Below, in pieces: positions 31,012-41,503 of a stretch of 62,759 nucleotides of DNA; the first letter of the stretch is position 1, and each line of letters starts with the position of its first letter. Position numbers and translations under genes: made by a program. This DNA comes from Burkholderiaceae bacterium (GTDB lineage: Bacteria; Pseudomonadota; Gammaproteobacteria; Burkholderiales; Burkholderiaceae). The notes under the pieces are model-generated. The model searched no databases, was not told where the DNA came from, and saw only the letters and a list, made by a program, of their open reading frames with translations. The stretch lies in NCBI GenBank assembly GCA_947450225.1, contig CANFUO010000005.1:1-62759 (forward strand). Reading direction: 5' to 3'.

Positions 31012-32181
31012 ATGTCAAATCGCTGGTTACTTCCTGAGAATATTGCAGACGTTTTACCAGGCAAATCGAACCTTGTAGAGATACTTCGGCGTGAGATTTT
31101 AGATGTGTTCCAATCCTATGGGTATGAATTAGTCATACCTCCCATGCTGGAATATATTGAATCACTCTTAACTGCCACTGGCAGTGACATGGACTTACAA
31201 ACCTTCAAATTGGTGGATCAGGTCTCTGGAAGAACTCTAGGCTTGCGTGCAGATATGACAACGCAAGTGGCAAGGATTGATGCTCATATTCTGAATCGAC
31301 AAAATATTGCCCGTCTTTGTTATGCAGGTACTACATTGCAAACCCGCGTGGTTCCTGGGATATTTTCAAGAGAACAGTTACAAGTTGGTGCTGAGGTTTA
31401 TGGGTATCAGGGTATTGAAGCAGATATAGAAGTCATCAAGCTCATGATTGAGGCTCTGAAAATTGCGCAAGTAGGACCCATTACGCTTGATGTGACGCAT
31501 GCTGGCTTGTTAAAAGACATTCTTGATAAAAAACATTTAAGTGTGGAAGATATTTCAGAGGTATACCGGTACTTACAAGCAAAAGATAAGTCTGGATTAC
31601 AGAATTTAATGCACAGCTGGGATCTTGTTGCAAAAAATACCATACTTTCTTTATTGGACTTGAGTGGTGATGCGCAACAAGTCCTCACACAAGCCCATAA
31701 AACATTACCAAAGAGTGAAGTATCAAAAAAGGTTTTAAATGACCTTGAGCAGTTTTGTTTAGGCATTAAAAAATCTTCTTTAGACATTAAATTAAATATT
31801 GATTTAGCTGATTTAGATGGGTTTCAATACCACACTGGAATTTTATGTGCTGCCTATGTGCCGCAATATCCAGTTGCCATTGCCCGTGGTGGGCGATATG
31901 ACCAAGTAGGTCATGCATTTGGTCGCTCGCGACCAGCAACAGGTTTTTCTGTGGATTTGATAGCACTAGCTGGACTATCAACAAAAAAAGTCATCACACC
32001 TGCCATCATGGCACCTTGGGATGATTCTGATACATTACGAAATATGATTGCCTCATTACGCAGTCAAGGTGAAGTTGTGATTGAATCCTTTCCGGGTCAT
32101 GAGCATAATGAATCAACAATGATCTGTGATCGGTGTTTAGTCTTCAAAGATCAAACATGGCAAGTTGTGCCAAAAAATTAA
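31012..32181 (+). CDS. hisZ: ATP phosphoribosyltransferase regulatory subunit HisZ
   Basis: A histidyl-tRNA-synthetase paralogue that lacks charging activity and activates the short-form HisG in histidine synthesis. It has 389 residues. The HisRS-like core is visible (LPENIADVLP, QTFKLVDQVSGRTLGLRADMT, ARGGRYD, GFSVDL), while the C-terminal anticodon-binding domain is missing. It lies between hflC and purA, its normal place in Burkholderiales. The true hisS is at 22397. Confidence 0.95.
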   Translation: MSNRWLLPENIADVLPGKSNLVEILRREILDVFQSYGYELVIPPMLEYIESLLTATGSDMDLQTFKLVDQVSGRTLGLRADMTTQVARIDAHILNRQNIARLCYAGTTLQTRVVPGIFSREQLQVGAEVYGYQGIEADIEVIKLMIEALKIAQVGPITLDVTHAGLLKDILDKKHLSVEDISEVYRYLQAKDKSGLQNLMHSWDLVAKNTILSLLDLSGDAQQVLTQAHKTLPKSEVSKKVLNDLEQFCLGIKKSSLDIKLNIDLADLDGFQYHTGILCAAYVPQYPVAIARGGRYDQVGHAFGRSRPATGFSVDLIALAGLSTKKVITPAIMAPWDDSDTLRNMIASLRSQGEVVIESFPGHEHNESTMICDRCLVFKDQTWQVVPKN

Positions 32182-33707
<1,526 letters not shown>

Positions 33708-33785
33708 TAAATATTCTATCAACAATGTATTCTATTTTCATAGTTCAAACGTTATAGATACATAGAGTTCATTGGAGATCATAAA

Positions 33786-33995
33786 ATGAAAAGAATCATT
33801 ACAGTTGTAGGTGTCTTTTTAATTGGTTTGAGTGTATTAAGCATCTCTGGATGTGCGGTTGATTCGGTTTACCCACGTCCTTACGTGGCACCAAACTATT
33901 CGATGCCTAGTCCTGCCTGGAGTTGGAGAATGCATCCAAGAGAAGGCTGGGGATGGTCTCATCCTGATCGCGGCTGGCATCGCGGTTGGCGATAA
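33786..33995 (+). CDS. Small Trp/His/Pro-rich lipoprotein, unknown function
   Basis: A 69-residue predicted lipoprotein: the signal helix (ITVVGVFLIGLSVLSI) ends in lipobox SISGC. The 46-residue mature part is rich in Trp, Pro, Arg and His (WSWRMHPREGWGWSHPDRGW). TTGGAGATCAT gives a good ribosome site. A hairpin follows immediately. I do not recognise a functional family; the preceding gene is also a tiny lipoprotein. Confidence 0.7.
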   Translation: MKRIITVVGVFLIGLSVLSISGCAVDSVYPRPYVAPNYSMPSPAWSWRMHPREGWGWSHPDRGWHRGWR

Positions 33996-34000
33996 TAGAT

Positions 34001-34023
34001 TTGAAGGGGGATACCCCCCTTCA
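34001..34023. terminator. Perfect 10-bp hairpin without U-tract
   Basis: TTGAAGGGGG (34001-34010) pairs with CCCCCTTCAA (34014-34023) around a three-base ATA loop. No run of T follows on either strand, so it is not a textbook terminator; it may stabilise the 3' end of the lipoprotein mRNA. Confidence 0.5.
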
Positions 34024-34092
34024 AAATACATGATAAAAACTTCATGGAGTAACTATATACTGCAGTTATTCATTATTCATGTGGGGCTATAA

Positions 34093-34863
34093 ATGTCAAA
34101 TTTAATCATTGAGCAAATAGGTAAGATTCAACTAATTACCTTAAATCGACCTGAGGCGATGAATGCTCTTTCCCCTGATTTAATGAACGAGCTTTGTCAA
34201 ACGCTTGCCGCAAGTGAAGATAATCCAGAGCTTGCAGTAGTTGTTTTGACTGGAAGTGACAAAGCATTTGCAGCTGGTGCGGACATTAAAGCCATGAAAG
34301 ACATGAGTTACATGCAAATGTATCAAAGTGATTTCGTGACCAAAGATTGGGAGCGAATTGCAACGTTTCGTAAGCCCACGATAGCTGCGGTAGCTGGTTT
34401 TGCATTGGGTGGTGGATGTGAGCTGGCGATGATGTGTGATTTTATTTTAGCGGCAGATAATGCCAAATTTGGGCAACCTGAAATTAATCTGGGGATTTTG
34501 CCTGGGGCTGGAGGCACGCAGCGTTTAACCCGATTCATTGGTAAATCAAAAGCGATGGAAATGGTTCTGACTGGTCGCATGATGGATGCACAAGAAGCGG
34601 AACGTTCTGGTTTGGTTAGTAGGGTAGTGCCCCTTGCCGAACTTCGTGAAGAAGCCTTAAAAGTTGCTGAAAAAATAGCGCAATTATCGATGCCGATTCT
34701 TATGATGGCTAAAGAGTCGGTCAATCGCGCCTATGAATCGACACTGTCTGAAGGCATTCGATTTGAAAGACGTATGTTTCATTCAGCTTTTGCTAGTGAG
34801 GATCAAAAGGAAGGCATGGCGGCCTTTGTTGAGAAACGAAAAGCACAATTTAAAAACAAATAA
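34093..34863 (+). CDS. Enoyl-CoA hydratase/isomerase family protein
   Basis: Crotonase-fold enzyme of fatty-acid or branched-chain catabolism, 256 residues. The oxyanion-hole segments [10 protein letters not shown] and [14 protein letters not shown] are present. Two glutamates in the right places (GGCELAM and [16 protein letters not shown]) suggest hydratase activity on trans-2-enoyl-CoA. The substrate chain length cannot be told from the sequence. The gene stands alone, without other beta-oxidation genes nearby. Confidence 0.92.
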   Translation: MSNLIIEQIGKIQLITLNRPEAMNALSPDLMNELCQTLAASEDNPELAVVVLTGSDKAFAAGADIKAMKDMSYMQMYQSDFVTKDWERIATFRKPTIAAVAGFALGGGCELAMMCDFILAADNAKFGQPEINLGILPGAGGTQRLTRFIGKSKAMEMVLTGRMMDAQEAERSGLVSRVVPLAELREEALKVAEKIAQLSMPILMMAKESVNRAYESTLSEGIRFERRMFHSAFASEDQKEGMAAFVEKRKAQFKNK

Positions 34864-34883
34864 AAGCCACTCTTTGACTATGT

Positions 34884-34936
34884 AAAAGCCAGCGCTTTAG
34901 CGTTGACTCCTCTATTGCATTTATAGGGCTTTTTTT
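34884..34936 (+). terminator. Probable terminator after the enoyl-CoA hydratase
   Basis: AAAAGCC (34884-34890) can pair with GGCTTTT (34927-34933), closing a branched loop with a small inner CGCT/AGCG hairpin, and a T-run extends to 34936. The loop is long, so confidence is moderate. Confidence 0.45.
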
Positions 34937-34964
34937 GAAAGTTTGTCATAATGATTGATATGAT
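34935..34964 (+). promoter_or_regulatory. Candidate sigma-70 promoter
   Basis: TTGAAA (34935-34940) and TATGAT (34959-34964) are 18 bases apart and lie 31 bases before the ATG of the membrane protein at 34995. Confidence 0.4.
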
Positions 34965-34994
34965 TGAATTTATATCGATAACGTAAGGCTTTTA

Positions 34995-36098
34995 ATGCTG
35001 CCTACAAAAAATCATTTCCCTAAAATAGTGGGTCTTTCGATTCTTCTATCAGGCTTATTGTGGTTATTAGGCTTTTATTTAGCGATTGATAAAACTGCTT
35101 TTACACGCAATCACTCTGCGCTTTACCAAGTGTTTTGGTTCCCTTTTCACATCCTTTTAGCTTATTTTTCGATTTTGGTCTATAAAAAGGCTGCGTTTGG
35201 AGCTCACTATAAAGATATTAGTATTAAATCCATCTTGCAGGATCTGAAGAAAAATACTCGCGCAGTTCTTATTTCCTTGCTATTAATTACCCCATTCATG
35301 GTGCAGGATCTCATCGAAGGGTATTCACTCATTGAAGAGCATTTTGCAACGATGGGTAATGCGTATTGGGTTATTGTTGGACCAATTTGGACCATTGAGT
35401 GGTTCATGTTAGCTGTCATTTGGTCTAGAGTTCTTGCGACGATCCGCTTAACGGTAAATACATATACCCCTAAATATGTCGATGAGCATTTAGATGAGTT
35501 ATTAATACTTGAACCCCAATCCCCATTATTACAAGCCGGCGTAGAAAATGCCTTGATTAATTTACTCTATGCGTTATCGACGATTGCTTATATAGAATTT
35601 ACGGGTGGCGAATCCTCGGACTATCAAACGACAATTATTTCAGCGGTATTGGTTTTAATTAGCTTTTTGGCGAGCTTTTTCTTTCTGAGAAAGAGAGTGA
35701 ATGACGCACTCGAAAGGATCGTTGCCAAGCATGCAAAATTTCTTGACAGTATTTATAAGGACACTAAACACCCTTTGACAAAAGAGTTGTTTAAAGACAT
35801 GAAATTGAATTTTTTATTGATTGATAGTTTTGTTTTATTCAAGCCGCTTAAGTTTTCTAACCGAGCCGTAGAGCGAGTCAGTATTGTGCGAGCTAGTGTG
35901 TTGATTCAATCGATTCAAGAGAATGGCTATGCAGAACATATCAGTGTTCCTATGGCGATAGAGGCCATGAAATATGGTCAATTTGAACAAAAATTAGCCG
36001 CATTAGGTATCGTTGAACTCCAAGGTGTCATGCTTCGGTTAGGTTCCCCGGTTCTTATGTTGATAGCTAAATCAGGGGTTTTATCTAGTCTGCATTGA
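34995..36098 (+). CDS. Multi-pass membrane protein, unknown function
   Basis: A 367-residue protein I cannot place in a named family. Hydrophobic segments lie near residues 10-30, 43-60, 93-110, 124-150, 185-205 and 214-236, so five or six helices are likely. The soluble C-terminal third (about 240-367) is charged and helical, without recognisable catalytic motifs. The charged stretch EHLDELLILEPQ between helices 4 and 5 would face the cytoplasm by the positive-inside rule. It has its own promoter candidate and no obvious operon partner; the downstream block differs sharply in composition. Confidence 0.75.
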   Translation: MLPTKNHFPKIVGLSILLSGLLWLLGFYLAIDKTAFTRNHSALYQVFWFPFHILLAYFSILVYKKAAFGAHYKDISIKSILQDLKKNTRAVLISLLLITPFMVQDLIEGYSLIEEHFATMGNAYWVIVGPIWTIEWFMLAVIWSRVLATIRLTVNTYTPKYVDEHLDELLILEPQSPLLQAGVENALINLLYALSTIAYIEFTGGESSDYQTTIISAVLVLISFLASFFFLRKRVNDALERIVAKHAKFLDSIYKDTKHPLTKELFKDMKLNFLLIDSFVLFKPLKFSNRAVERVSIVRASVLIQSIQENGYAEHISVPMAIEAMKYGQFEQKLAALGIVELQGVMLRLGSPVLMLIAKSGVLSSLH

Positions 36099-36398
36099 GA
36101 CCCTTTAAAAACCAAAGTTGATACCAACAGATCCCGAAGTATTCGTTTGGTTCTTCTGGGAAAACCGAATATTTTTTCTGAATATGACAACACAAGCACT
36201 TAAGTTTTGTAAATAGTTGTCGTAAATAAAAGTTATCCCTCTATTTTTTCTTAACATTAAGATTTAATCAGATACTTTTAAAAAAGCCATTCATTTAAGT
36301 TGTTGCACTAAAAGCGGTCTCATTATTAAATGCTTTTGCTGACAATGGCTTTAAAGATTTATTTACGTCCTTACCGCACATCGGAGATTGAAGAAAAA

Positions 36399-37217
36399 AT
36401 GCGTATTTTGTTTAAACTAGGCGCTTTGGTTATGTTGCTGGGAGTTTTTACAGCAAGCGCCCAGGCACAATCCGGCCAAGCGATAGCCAGAAGCGGTCAC
36501 CTCGAGCGCATTAAGGCGAGTGCTACTCTGCGGGTATGCATATGGCCCGATTACTACGGTATCTCGTTTCGGAACCCCAAGAATGGGGAGTTGTCGGGTA
36601 TCGACGTAACGCTATCGGAACAGTTTGCCCGCGAACTCAGTGTCAAGCCAGTCTATATTGATACCAACTTCGCAACCTTCACCGATGAGTTACTCGCGGA
36701 CCGTTGCGACATTGCCATGTTTGGCGTAGGCATTCTGCCAGCGCGTGCCGCCCTTGTGAAGTTCTCCCAGCCCTATCTTCGTAGCGATATCTATGCGGTG
36801 ACTACCAAGAACCATCCCTCGCTCAAGACCTGGGACGACATTGACAAGCCAGGACGCGTGGTTGCAGTTCAGACCGGTACCTTTATGGAGCCGGTGATGA
36901 AAGCCAGCCTCAAGCAGGCCGAATTGATGTTAGTGAAACTGCCTAATACCCGCGAGCGCGAAGTACAGTCGGGGCGTGCCGATGTCTTTATGACCGATTA
37001 TCCCTACAGCCGCCGAGTGCTCGATAACTCCGACTGGGCAAGGGTGATTCCTCCTGATCGTCCAATCAACCCAGTATCCTATGCCTATGCGGTAGCCCCT
37101 GGAGATGATGCCTGGTTGGCGCGCATCGACAAGTTCGTGGCTGACATCAAGCGCGATGGGCGGCTGTTAAATGCTGCTAGGGCCTTTAAGCTGGATCCGA
37201 TCATCATTACCCAATGA
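36399..37217 (+). CDS. Periplasmic solute-binding protein (SBP_bac_3-like)
   Basis: A 272-residue protein of the amino-acid-binding (Venus-flytrap) superfamily. A signal peptide ends ASAQA near residue 23. The mature part shows LRVCIWPDYYGISF, LSGIDVTLSEQFARELSV and GRVVAVQTGTFMEPVM. ATG 36399 is chosen over 36330 because it places the signal helix at the N-terminus, although no strong ribosome site is visible. Its last four bases overlap the kinase gene (ATGA), so it probably senses a ligand for that kinase rather than feeding a transporter; no permease or ATPase is present. G+C rises sharply after the signal-peptide codons. Confidence 0.88.
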   Translation: MRILFKLGALVMLLGVFTASAQAQSGQAIARSGHLERIKASATLRVCIWPDYYGISFRNPKNGELSGIDVTLSEQFARELSVKPVYIDTNFATFTDELLADRCDIAMFGVGILPARAALVKFSQPYLRSDIYAVTTKNHPSLKTWDDIDKPGRVVAVQTGTFMEPVMKASLKQAELMLVKLPNTREREVQSGRADVFMTDYPYSRRVLDNSDWARVIPPDRPINPVSYAYAVAPGDDAWLARIDKFVADIKRDGRLLNAARAFKLDPIIITQ

Positions 37218-40200
37218 TCATTTTCGGTCGTTTATCCAAGGAATACAACAGCCGTTTTGAGCTGCTGATCGTGGTGTCTGGCATCCTGTTCGCCCTACTG
37301 ATCATCGGTGCTACGATCGCTCACGGCCTGCAGCTGCGCGAAGAGATGCGTGGTGAAGCGCAGGGTCAGGTAAAGACTGTGACACGGATTCTGACGCAGG
37401 AGGTCAACCGCAGCCTGATGCGAACTCGCGGTTTGCTGGAACAGATTGACGACATGTCGAGTGGCTTGAAGTCTGTTGCATCGGTCGATTACAACCTCAG
37501 ACTAGAGGCGATGACTCGCCAGAATTTCTTACTTCGTGAAGTAGCGATCGTCGATCGCGCTGGTCGCATCATCGCTTCATCGAACCCACGCAGCATCGCT
37601 GTTGACGTTTCGGGCTATGACTTTGCGGCAGACGAGCCCCGTCAGCGACTGTTCATTGGTCAACCAAAGGCCGGTCGTAGCTTCACGGGCAATCTTCAGG
37701 CAACCGAAGGTCCGGCTCATGCTGTTGAGGGCTTCATCACCGTATCACGTCCGCTGGGTGGCAATCTTTCGGGCCTGCTTGTAGTGGCAGTCATTGGGGC
37801 TGATAGCCTGATTAGCGATCTGCGCTTCATGGCGTCGATGGAATCGAATGTGCTGACTATTTATCGCTATGACGGAAAATTGCTGGCGACTAGCCAAGCA
37901 GAGGTTACCCATGACAAGGCTTCTCATCCGATTTTCAGGGACTTTTTGCCCAACCGTGAAACCGGTAACTTCACGGATACCAACCTTGAGGGTAGTAGTT
38001 GGCTGGCCTATTTTGCTACCACGTCCGACTTCCCGGTTGTGGTCGAAGTCAGGCTGCCGCAGGATCTGGTTGCGGCACGCTGGCGAACAGAGATGATCAC
38101 GCCGTTGTCTATCCTAGTGGCAACACTATTGGCATTGTTCGTCTTCACCCGGGCCGCTCAGTGGGCCGTGCGGCAGCGCGCCATGATGCAGGAAGATTCT
38201 GCCAGCAAGGCACAGCGACTGCGCAATATTCTCGATTCGGCGGCTGACGCGATCGTCACGATAGATGTCGGCAGCATCGTGCACGAATATAACCGCGCGG
38301 CCGAACAGTTATTTCGCATTCCATCAGAAGAAGCGATTGGTAGGCACGCCTCGGGACTCCTTGCGCCGGAAGAGTCAGCTGATTATCAGGCACTAGTCGA
38401 CTATTTCCTGCGCACTGGTATGGCCCCTGTATTTGCGGATGGTCAGAAAATCAAAACCAGGCGCCGTGACGGCAGCCATATGCTCTTGTCGTATGCCATC
38501 AGCGAAGTCACCATCAAAGACGAGCGGCTGCTGACCTGCATCTTTCGGGATGTGACCGAAGAACAGCAGGCCAACGATCGATTCAGAACGTTGTTTCAGC
38601 GCTCAGGCCAACCAACTCTGCTATTTGCAGAAGGCAAACTTCTCGATTGTAATAAGGCGGCAATCAAGCTGTTCGGCGCCGAGGTCAGGGGCGAGTTGCT
38701 CGGCCTGCGGATCGAAGATCTTGCAGTCGGGGAAATGAACGGGCTACAACTGGTCAAGGAGTTCGACAATGTCCGTGAGATCGCTCACCAGCTTGGCGCC
38801 TGCCGCTTGAACTGGGCGGCAATTGCCCTCGATGGTCGTGAAATCCCGCTCGAAATCGTCATGACGCCGATTTATCTGGATAATGCCGAGGCCATGCTTC
38901 TGACCCTTTCAGACATCACTGAGCAGCAACGCTATGAGGAAGGCTTGCGCCAGGCGCGCGATGCCGCCGAAGTCGCCGCAAAAGCCAAGTCAGGCTTCCT
39001 TGCAGTCATGAGCCATGAACTGCGCACGCCCATGACCGGCATCCTCGGCATGATTGAGTTGTTGGCCGAAGCGCACCTGCCTGCCGAGCAGCAGCGCCAG
39101 GTCGGGATTCTCGGCAAATCGGCAGATTCACTGATGTTGGTGCTTAATGACATTCTAGATTTTTCGAAGTTTGAAGCCGGTCGCCTCGAGCTCGAACAAA
39201 TCGACTTCGATCCAGCACAAATTGTCAGCGAAGTTTTGGAATCGATCGCTTCTGTAGCGAGTCAGCGTCATAACATCTTGCGAGTTGAGTTGGGCAATAC
39301 TAGTTTGCCGATGCTACATGGCGATCCGACGCGGGTCAAGCAGGTGCTCATAAATCTGGTCGGTAATGCTGTCAAGTTCACTGCGCACGGTTCGATTGTT
39401 ATCCACCTGGCGGCTCAGCCATCGCAAGCCGACGGTCGGGTGGCGCTCAGTATTGAGGTCCACGATACCGGCATCGGTATCGAACCCGAGCTACAAAAGA
39501 CTCTCTTCCAGCCCTTTCAGCAGGCCGATACCTCGACCACCCGCCGCTTCGGTGGAACAGGTCTAGGTCTTGCGATCTGTAAGCATCTTGTCGACTTAAT
39601 GCATGGCCAGATCAGTGTTGAAAGCGAAGTCGGAAAAGGTTCCGTCTTTCGTGTCGAACTCACCCTAGCCAAGGCAAACGGCCAAAGAGTACCAAAGATT
39701 CTGCGGACAACGTCTCAGGTAGTCTCGAGGATGCGTAGCCTGCGTATTCTGGTGGCCGAAGACAACGCGACTAATCGTCTGCTGATTGAGACATGTTTGC
39801 GCCGCGACGGTCATCTACCGGAGATGGTCGATGATGGGCAACAGGCGCTTGCCGCAGCGTCGGCTCGAGATTTCGACCTGATCCTGATGGACATGCAGAT
39901 GCCAGTGCTCGACGGAATGGGAGCCACACGCGCGATCCGTGCGCTGCCTGATGTTAAGCGCAACCGGATTCCGATCATTGCCCTTACGGCCGATGCTCTG
40001 CCGGAGTTACGCGATGTATATATGGCTAGCGGCCTTGACGACTATCACACTAAACCGATCGACTGGGCAGCGCTCTATGCAACTATCCTTCGCCATCTGC
40101 CCTGGGCGGCGGTCGACGCCCCAGAAGCTCAGGAAAATTCAGACGTGGTCGTGACCCAGGTGTTGAGCGTGGAGGGCGCTAAGGTTAGCGAAGACGAGGC

Positions 40201-40552
40201 ACCGATTGATGTTAAGACTATCGGCCGCATGCGCGACGAACTCGGACTCGACGTATGGACGGCGGTTGCCGACATCTACTGGCCGCAAAGCGATACCCTC
40301 TTGGCAGCCTGCCGTGCTGCGGTCGTTGCGCAGGATGTGGCGGCCCGACGGAGTGCTGCGCACAGTCTTAAGGGTTCGTCGGCAAACCTAGGCTTTAATT
40401 CGATTGCGTCGCTGGCCGAGGTTTTTGAGCGATGTGAGCCACATGTAGCTGCGGTCACACTGGCAAAACTTGAAACGACCTACTCACAAACTCGAACTTA
40501 CTGGTCGATGGAGCCAAGTACTCTTCCGAGCATGGTGAAAAGCCCACAATGA
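36440..40552. other. High-G+C segment, likely horizontally acquired
   Basis: Composition and codon use change abruptly here: for example 40 of 60 bases are G or C at 38941-39000, against 24 of 60 at 35701-35760 upstream. The rise begins within the 5' end of the binding-protein gene and stops at the kinase stop codon. A tRNA-Leu gene lies about 80 bases beyond, its 3' end facing the block. No integrase, transposase or terminal repeat was found. Confidence 0.65.
37214..40552 (+). CDS. Hybrid phosphorelay histidine kinase (Cache-like, PAS, HisKA, HATPase, REC, Hpt)
   Basis: Inner-membrane phosphorelay kinase of 1112 residues. Helix 1 is near 18-37. A periplasmic Cache-like domain (40-290) is followed by helix 2 (~296-314), PAS 1 (~333-445) and PAS 2 (~455-570). 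HisKA has H601 in MSHELRTPMTG, and the ATPase shows LVGNAVKFT, VHDTGIGIE and GGTGLGLAICK. The receiver has VAEDN and D893 in LMDMQMPVLDG, and the Hpt domain has H1050 in AHSLKGSSANLGF. The layout resembles BvgS/ArcB/TorS-type tripartite kinases, with the ligand-binding protein encoded separately upstream. No response regulator lies next to it. G+C is much higher than in flanking genes. Confidence 0.93.
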   Translation: MIIFGRLSKEYNSRFELLIVVSGILFALLIIGATIAHGLQLREEMRGEAQGQVKTVTRILTQEVNRSLMRTRGLLEQIDDMSSGLKSVASVDYNLRLEAMTRQNFLLREVAIVDRAGRIIASSNPRSIAVDVSGYDFAADEPRQRLFIGQPKAGRSFTGNLQATEGPAHAVEGFITVSRPLGGNLSGLLVVAVIGADSLISDLRFMASMESNVLTIYRYDGKLLATSQAEVTHDKASHPIFRDFLPNRETGNFTDTNLEGSSWLAYFATTSDFPVVVEVRLPQDLVAARWRTEMITPLSILVATLLALFVFTRAAQWAVRQRAMMQEDSASKAQRLRNILDSAADAIVTIDVGSIVHEYNRAAEQLFRIPSEEAIGRHASGLLAPEESADYQALVDYFLRTGMAPVFADGQKIKTRRRDGSHMLLSYAISEVTIKDERLLTCIFRDVTEEQQANDRFRTLFQRSGQPTLLFAEGKLLDCNKAAIKLFGAEVRGELLGLRIEDLAVGEMNGLQLVKEFDNVREIAHQLGACRLNWAAIALDGREIPLEIVMTPIYLDNAEAMLLTLSDITEQQRYEEGLRQARDAAEVAAKAKSGFLAVMSHELRTPMTGILGMIELLAEAHLPAEQQRQVGILGKSADSLMLVLNDILDFSKFEAGRLELEQIDFDPAQIVSEVLESIASVASQRHNILRVELGNTSLPMLHGDPTRVKQVLINLVGNAVKFTAHGSIVIHLAAQPSQADGRVALSIEVHDTGIGIEPELQKTLFQPFQQADTSTTRRFGGTGLGLAICKHLVDLMHGQISVESEVGKGSVFRVELTLAKANGQRVPKILRTTSQVVSRMRSLRILVAEDNATNRLLIETCLRRDGHLPEMVDDGQQALAAASARDFDLILMDMQMPVLDGMGATRAIRALPDVKRNRIPIIALTADALPELRDVYMASGLDDYHTKPIDWAALYATILRHLPWAAVDAPEAQENSDVVVTQVLSVEGAKVSEDEAPIDVKTIGRMRDELGLDVWTAVADIYWPQSDTLLAACRAAVVAQDVAARRSAAHSLKGSSANLGFNSIASLAEVFERCEPHVAAVTLAKLETTYSQTRTYWSMEPSTLPSMVKSPQ

Positions 40553-40634
40553 TGTTTATGTATTAAGTAGAAGTTACAAAAAACTATAGATTTACATTAT
40601 CTAGTAGGGTTTAGAACATCGTAAATACATTGAT

Positions 40635-40721
40635 TGGTGCCCAAGAGGAGACTCGAACTCCTATGACTTTTACATCGCCAGCACCTGAAGCTGGTGCGTC
40701 TACCAATTTCGCCACCTGGGC
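40635..40721 (-). tRNA. tRNA-Leu (anticodon CAG)
   Basis: Minus-strand, 87 bases including an encoded CCA (40637-40635). Acceptor GCCCAGG pairs with CTTGGGC, and the discriminator base is A. The anticodon stem CCAGC/GCTGG encloses loop TTCAGGT, with the anticodon at 40687-40685. The T-arm is AGGAG-TTCGAGT-CTCCT. A long variable arm marks it as class II. Its 3' end faces the high-G+C block. Confidence 0.96.
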
Positions 40722-40771
40722 CTTATCACATCAGGCTAATCTAAGATTTTATCTCATTTCGCGAAAAAGGT

Positions 40772-41305
40772 TTAGGCTTTTGTCGACAAAATATTGCCAA
40801 TCGGACCATTCCCAGCCATCGACTGCTTGAAGTTATTCAAAAATTGCGTGAGGGATTGATCACCTGTTGGGGCTCCCAATGCAGTAAATAATTGATTAGC
40901 GTTTTGCTCTAACTGGTAAAGACCTTTCGTTGTCGAAGGTGTTTGTTTGTCTTGCTGACCAATTTGATCTATTAAGGACTGAAGGCCTTGCTCAAGTTTT
41001 CCACTGCCTTGAAAAGATTTTGGCAGGGAAGATAAGGAATCGCCTTGTTGAGACTGGAGGGCACTTACCAAGCTTTGAATAAAATTAGGGATGGTTTGAC
41101 CATCATTTTGAGACTGGGGTGGTGGATTACTACCAATTTTTGACAAAGACTGCAAAATAGATTCCATCATCTTGCTTGAATTAGGAGCGGAGTCGGTAGA
41201 GTCTGGGCTGGCATTATCGGCAGAATCAACCGCCCGCAGAACACTAGATACGCTTTTCAATGAGGCGACAGGATTAAATAAGGCAGTAAGTGCAGGAATT
41301 GTCAT
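40772..41305 (-). CDS. Ser/Gln-rich protein, paralogue of the divergent neighbour
   Basis: A 177-residue protein with no signal peptide and no family I recognise. It is rich in Ser, Gln, Asn, Pro and Leu. Amphipathic helical blocks (IPNFIQSLVSALQ, KLEQGLQSLIDQIG, SLTQFLNNFKQSM) are separated by low-complexity linkers, and the last residues are GNILSTKA. The divergent protein at 41504 has the same build and ends GSLLDTKA, so the two are probably paralogues with a conserved tail. GGAG lies 9 bases before the ATG on the minus strand. The tRNA-Leu lies 50 bases downstream on the same strand. Confidence 0.75.
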   Translation of the reverse strand: MTIPALTALFNPVASLKSVSSVLRAVDSADNASPDSTDSAPNSSKMMESILQSLSKIGSNPPPQSQNDGQTIPNFIQSLVSALQSQQGDSLSSLPKSFQGSGKLEQGLQSLIDQIGQQDKQTPSTTKGLYQLEQNANQLFTALGAPTGDQSLTQFLNNFKQSMAGNGPIGNILSTKA

Positions 41306-41503
41306 TAATAAGCTCCAATCTATTGATTTGTTTACTTTAAAGCCTGGGTTGATTTTTAAACCTCCAAATAACGGCGATTTTTGGTATTAATTCAAAAAAA
41401 TCAAAAATCTTCCCTAAAAGCATTTTTTTGTGACTTTACCCTTAAGTTCTTCAGTTTCGTGTCGTAAAAGACATATCAGGTGTATTTCAAACTGGAAAAA
41501 GAT

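Noticed and set aside
34861-34910. Near-direct repeat (AAAAGCCA at 34862 and 34884) as part of a mobile element
   Set aside because: Only eight bases are shared and the second copy belongs to a terminator-like structure; no element boundaries are visible.
36099-36329. A duplicated tRNA-Leu 3' segment (attachment-site repeat) at the far end of the high-G+C block
   Set aside because: I compared the tRNA 3' bases with the whole gap upstream of the binding-protein gene and found no matching repeat.
40206-40458. Antisense and out-of-frame open frames within the high-G+C kinase gene
   Set aside because: They are shadows of a G+C-rich coding sequence that lacks stops in other frames; no motif or ribosome site supports them.
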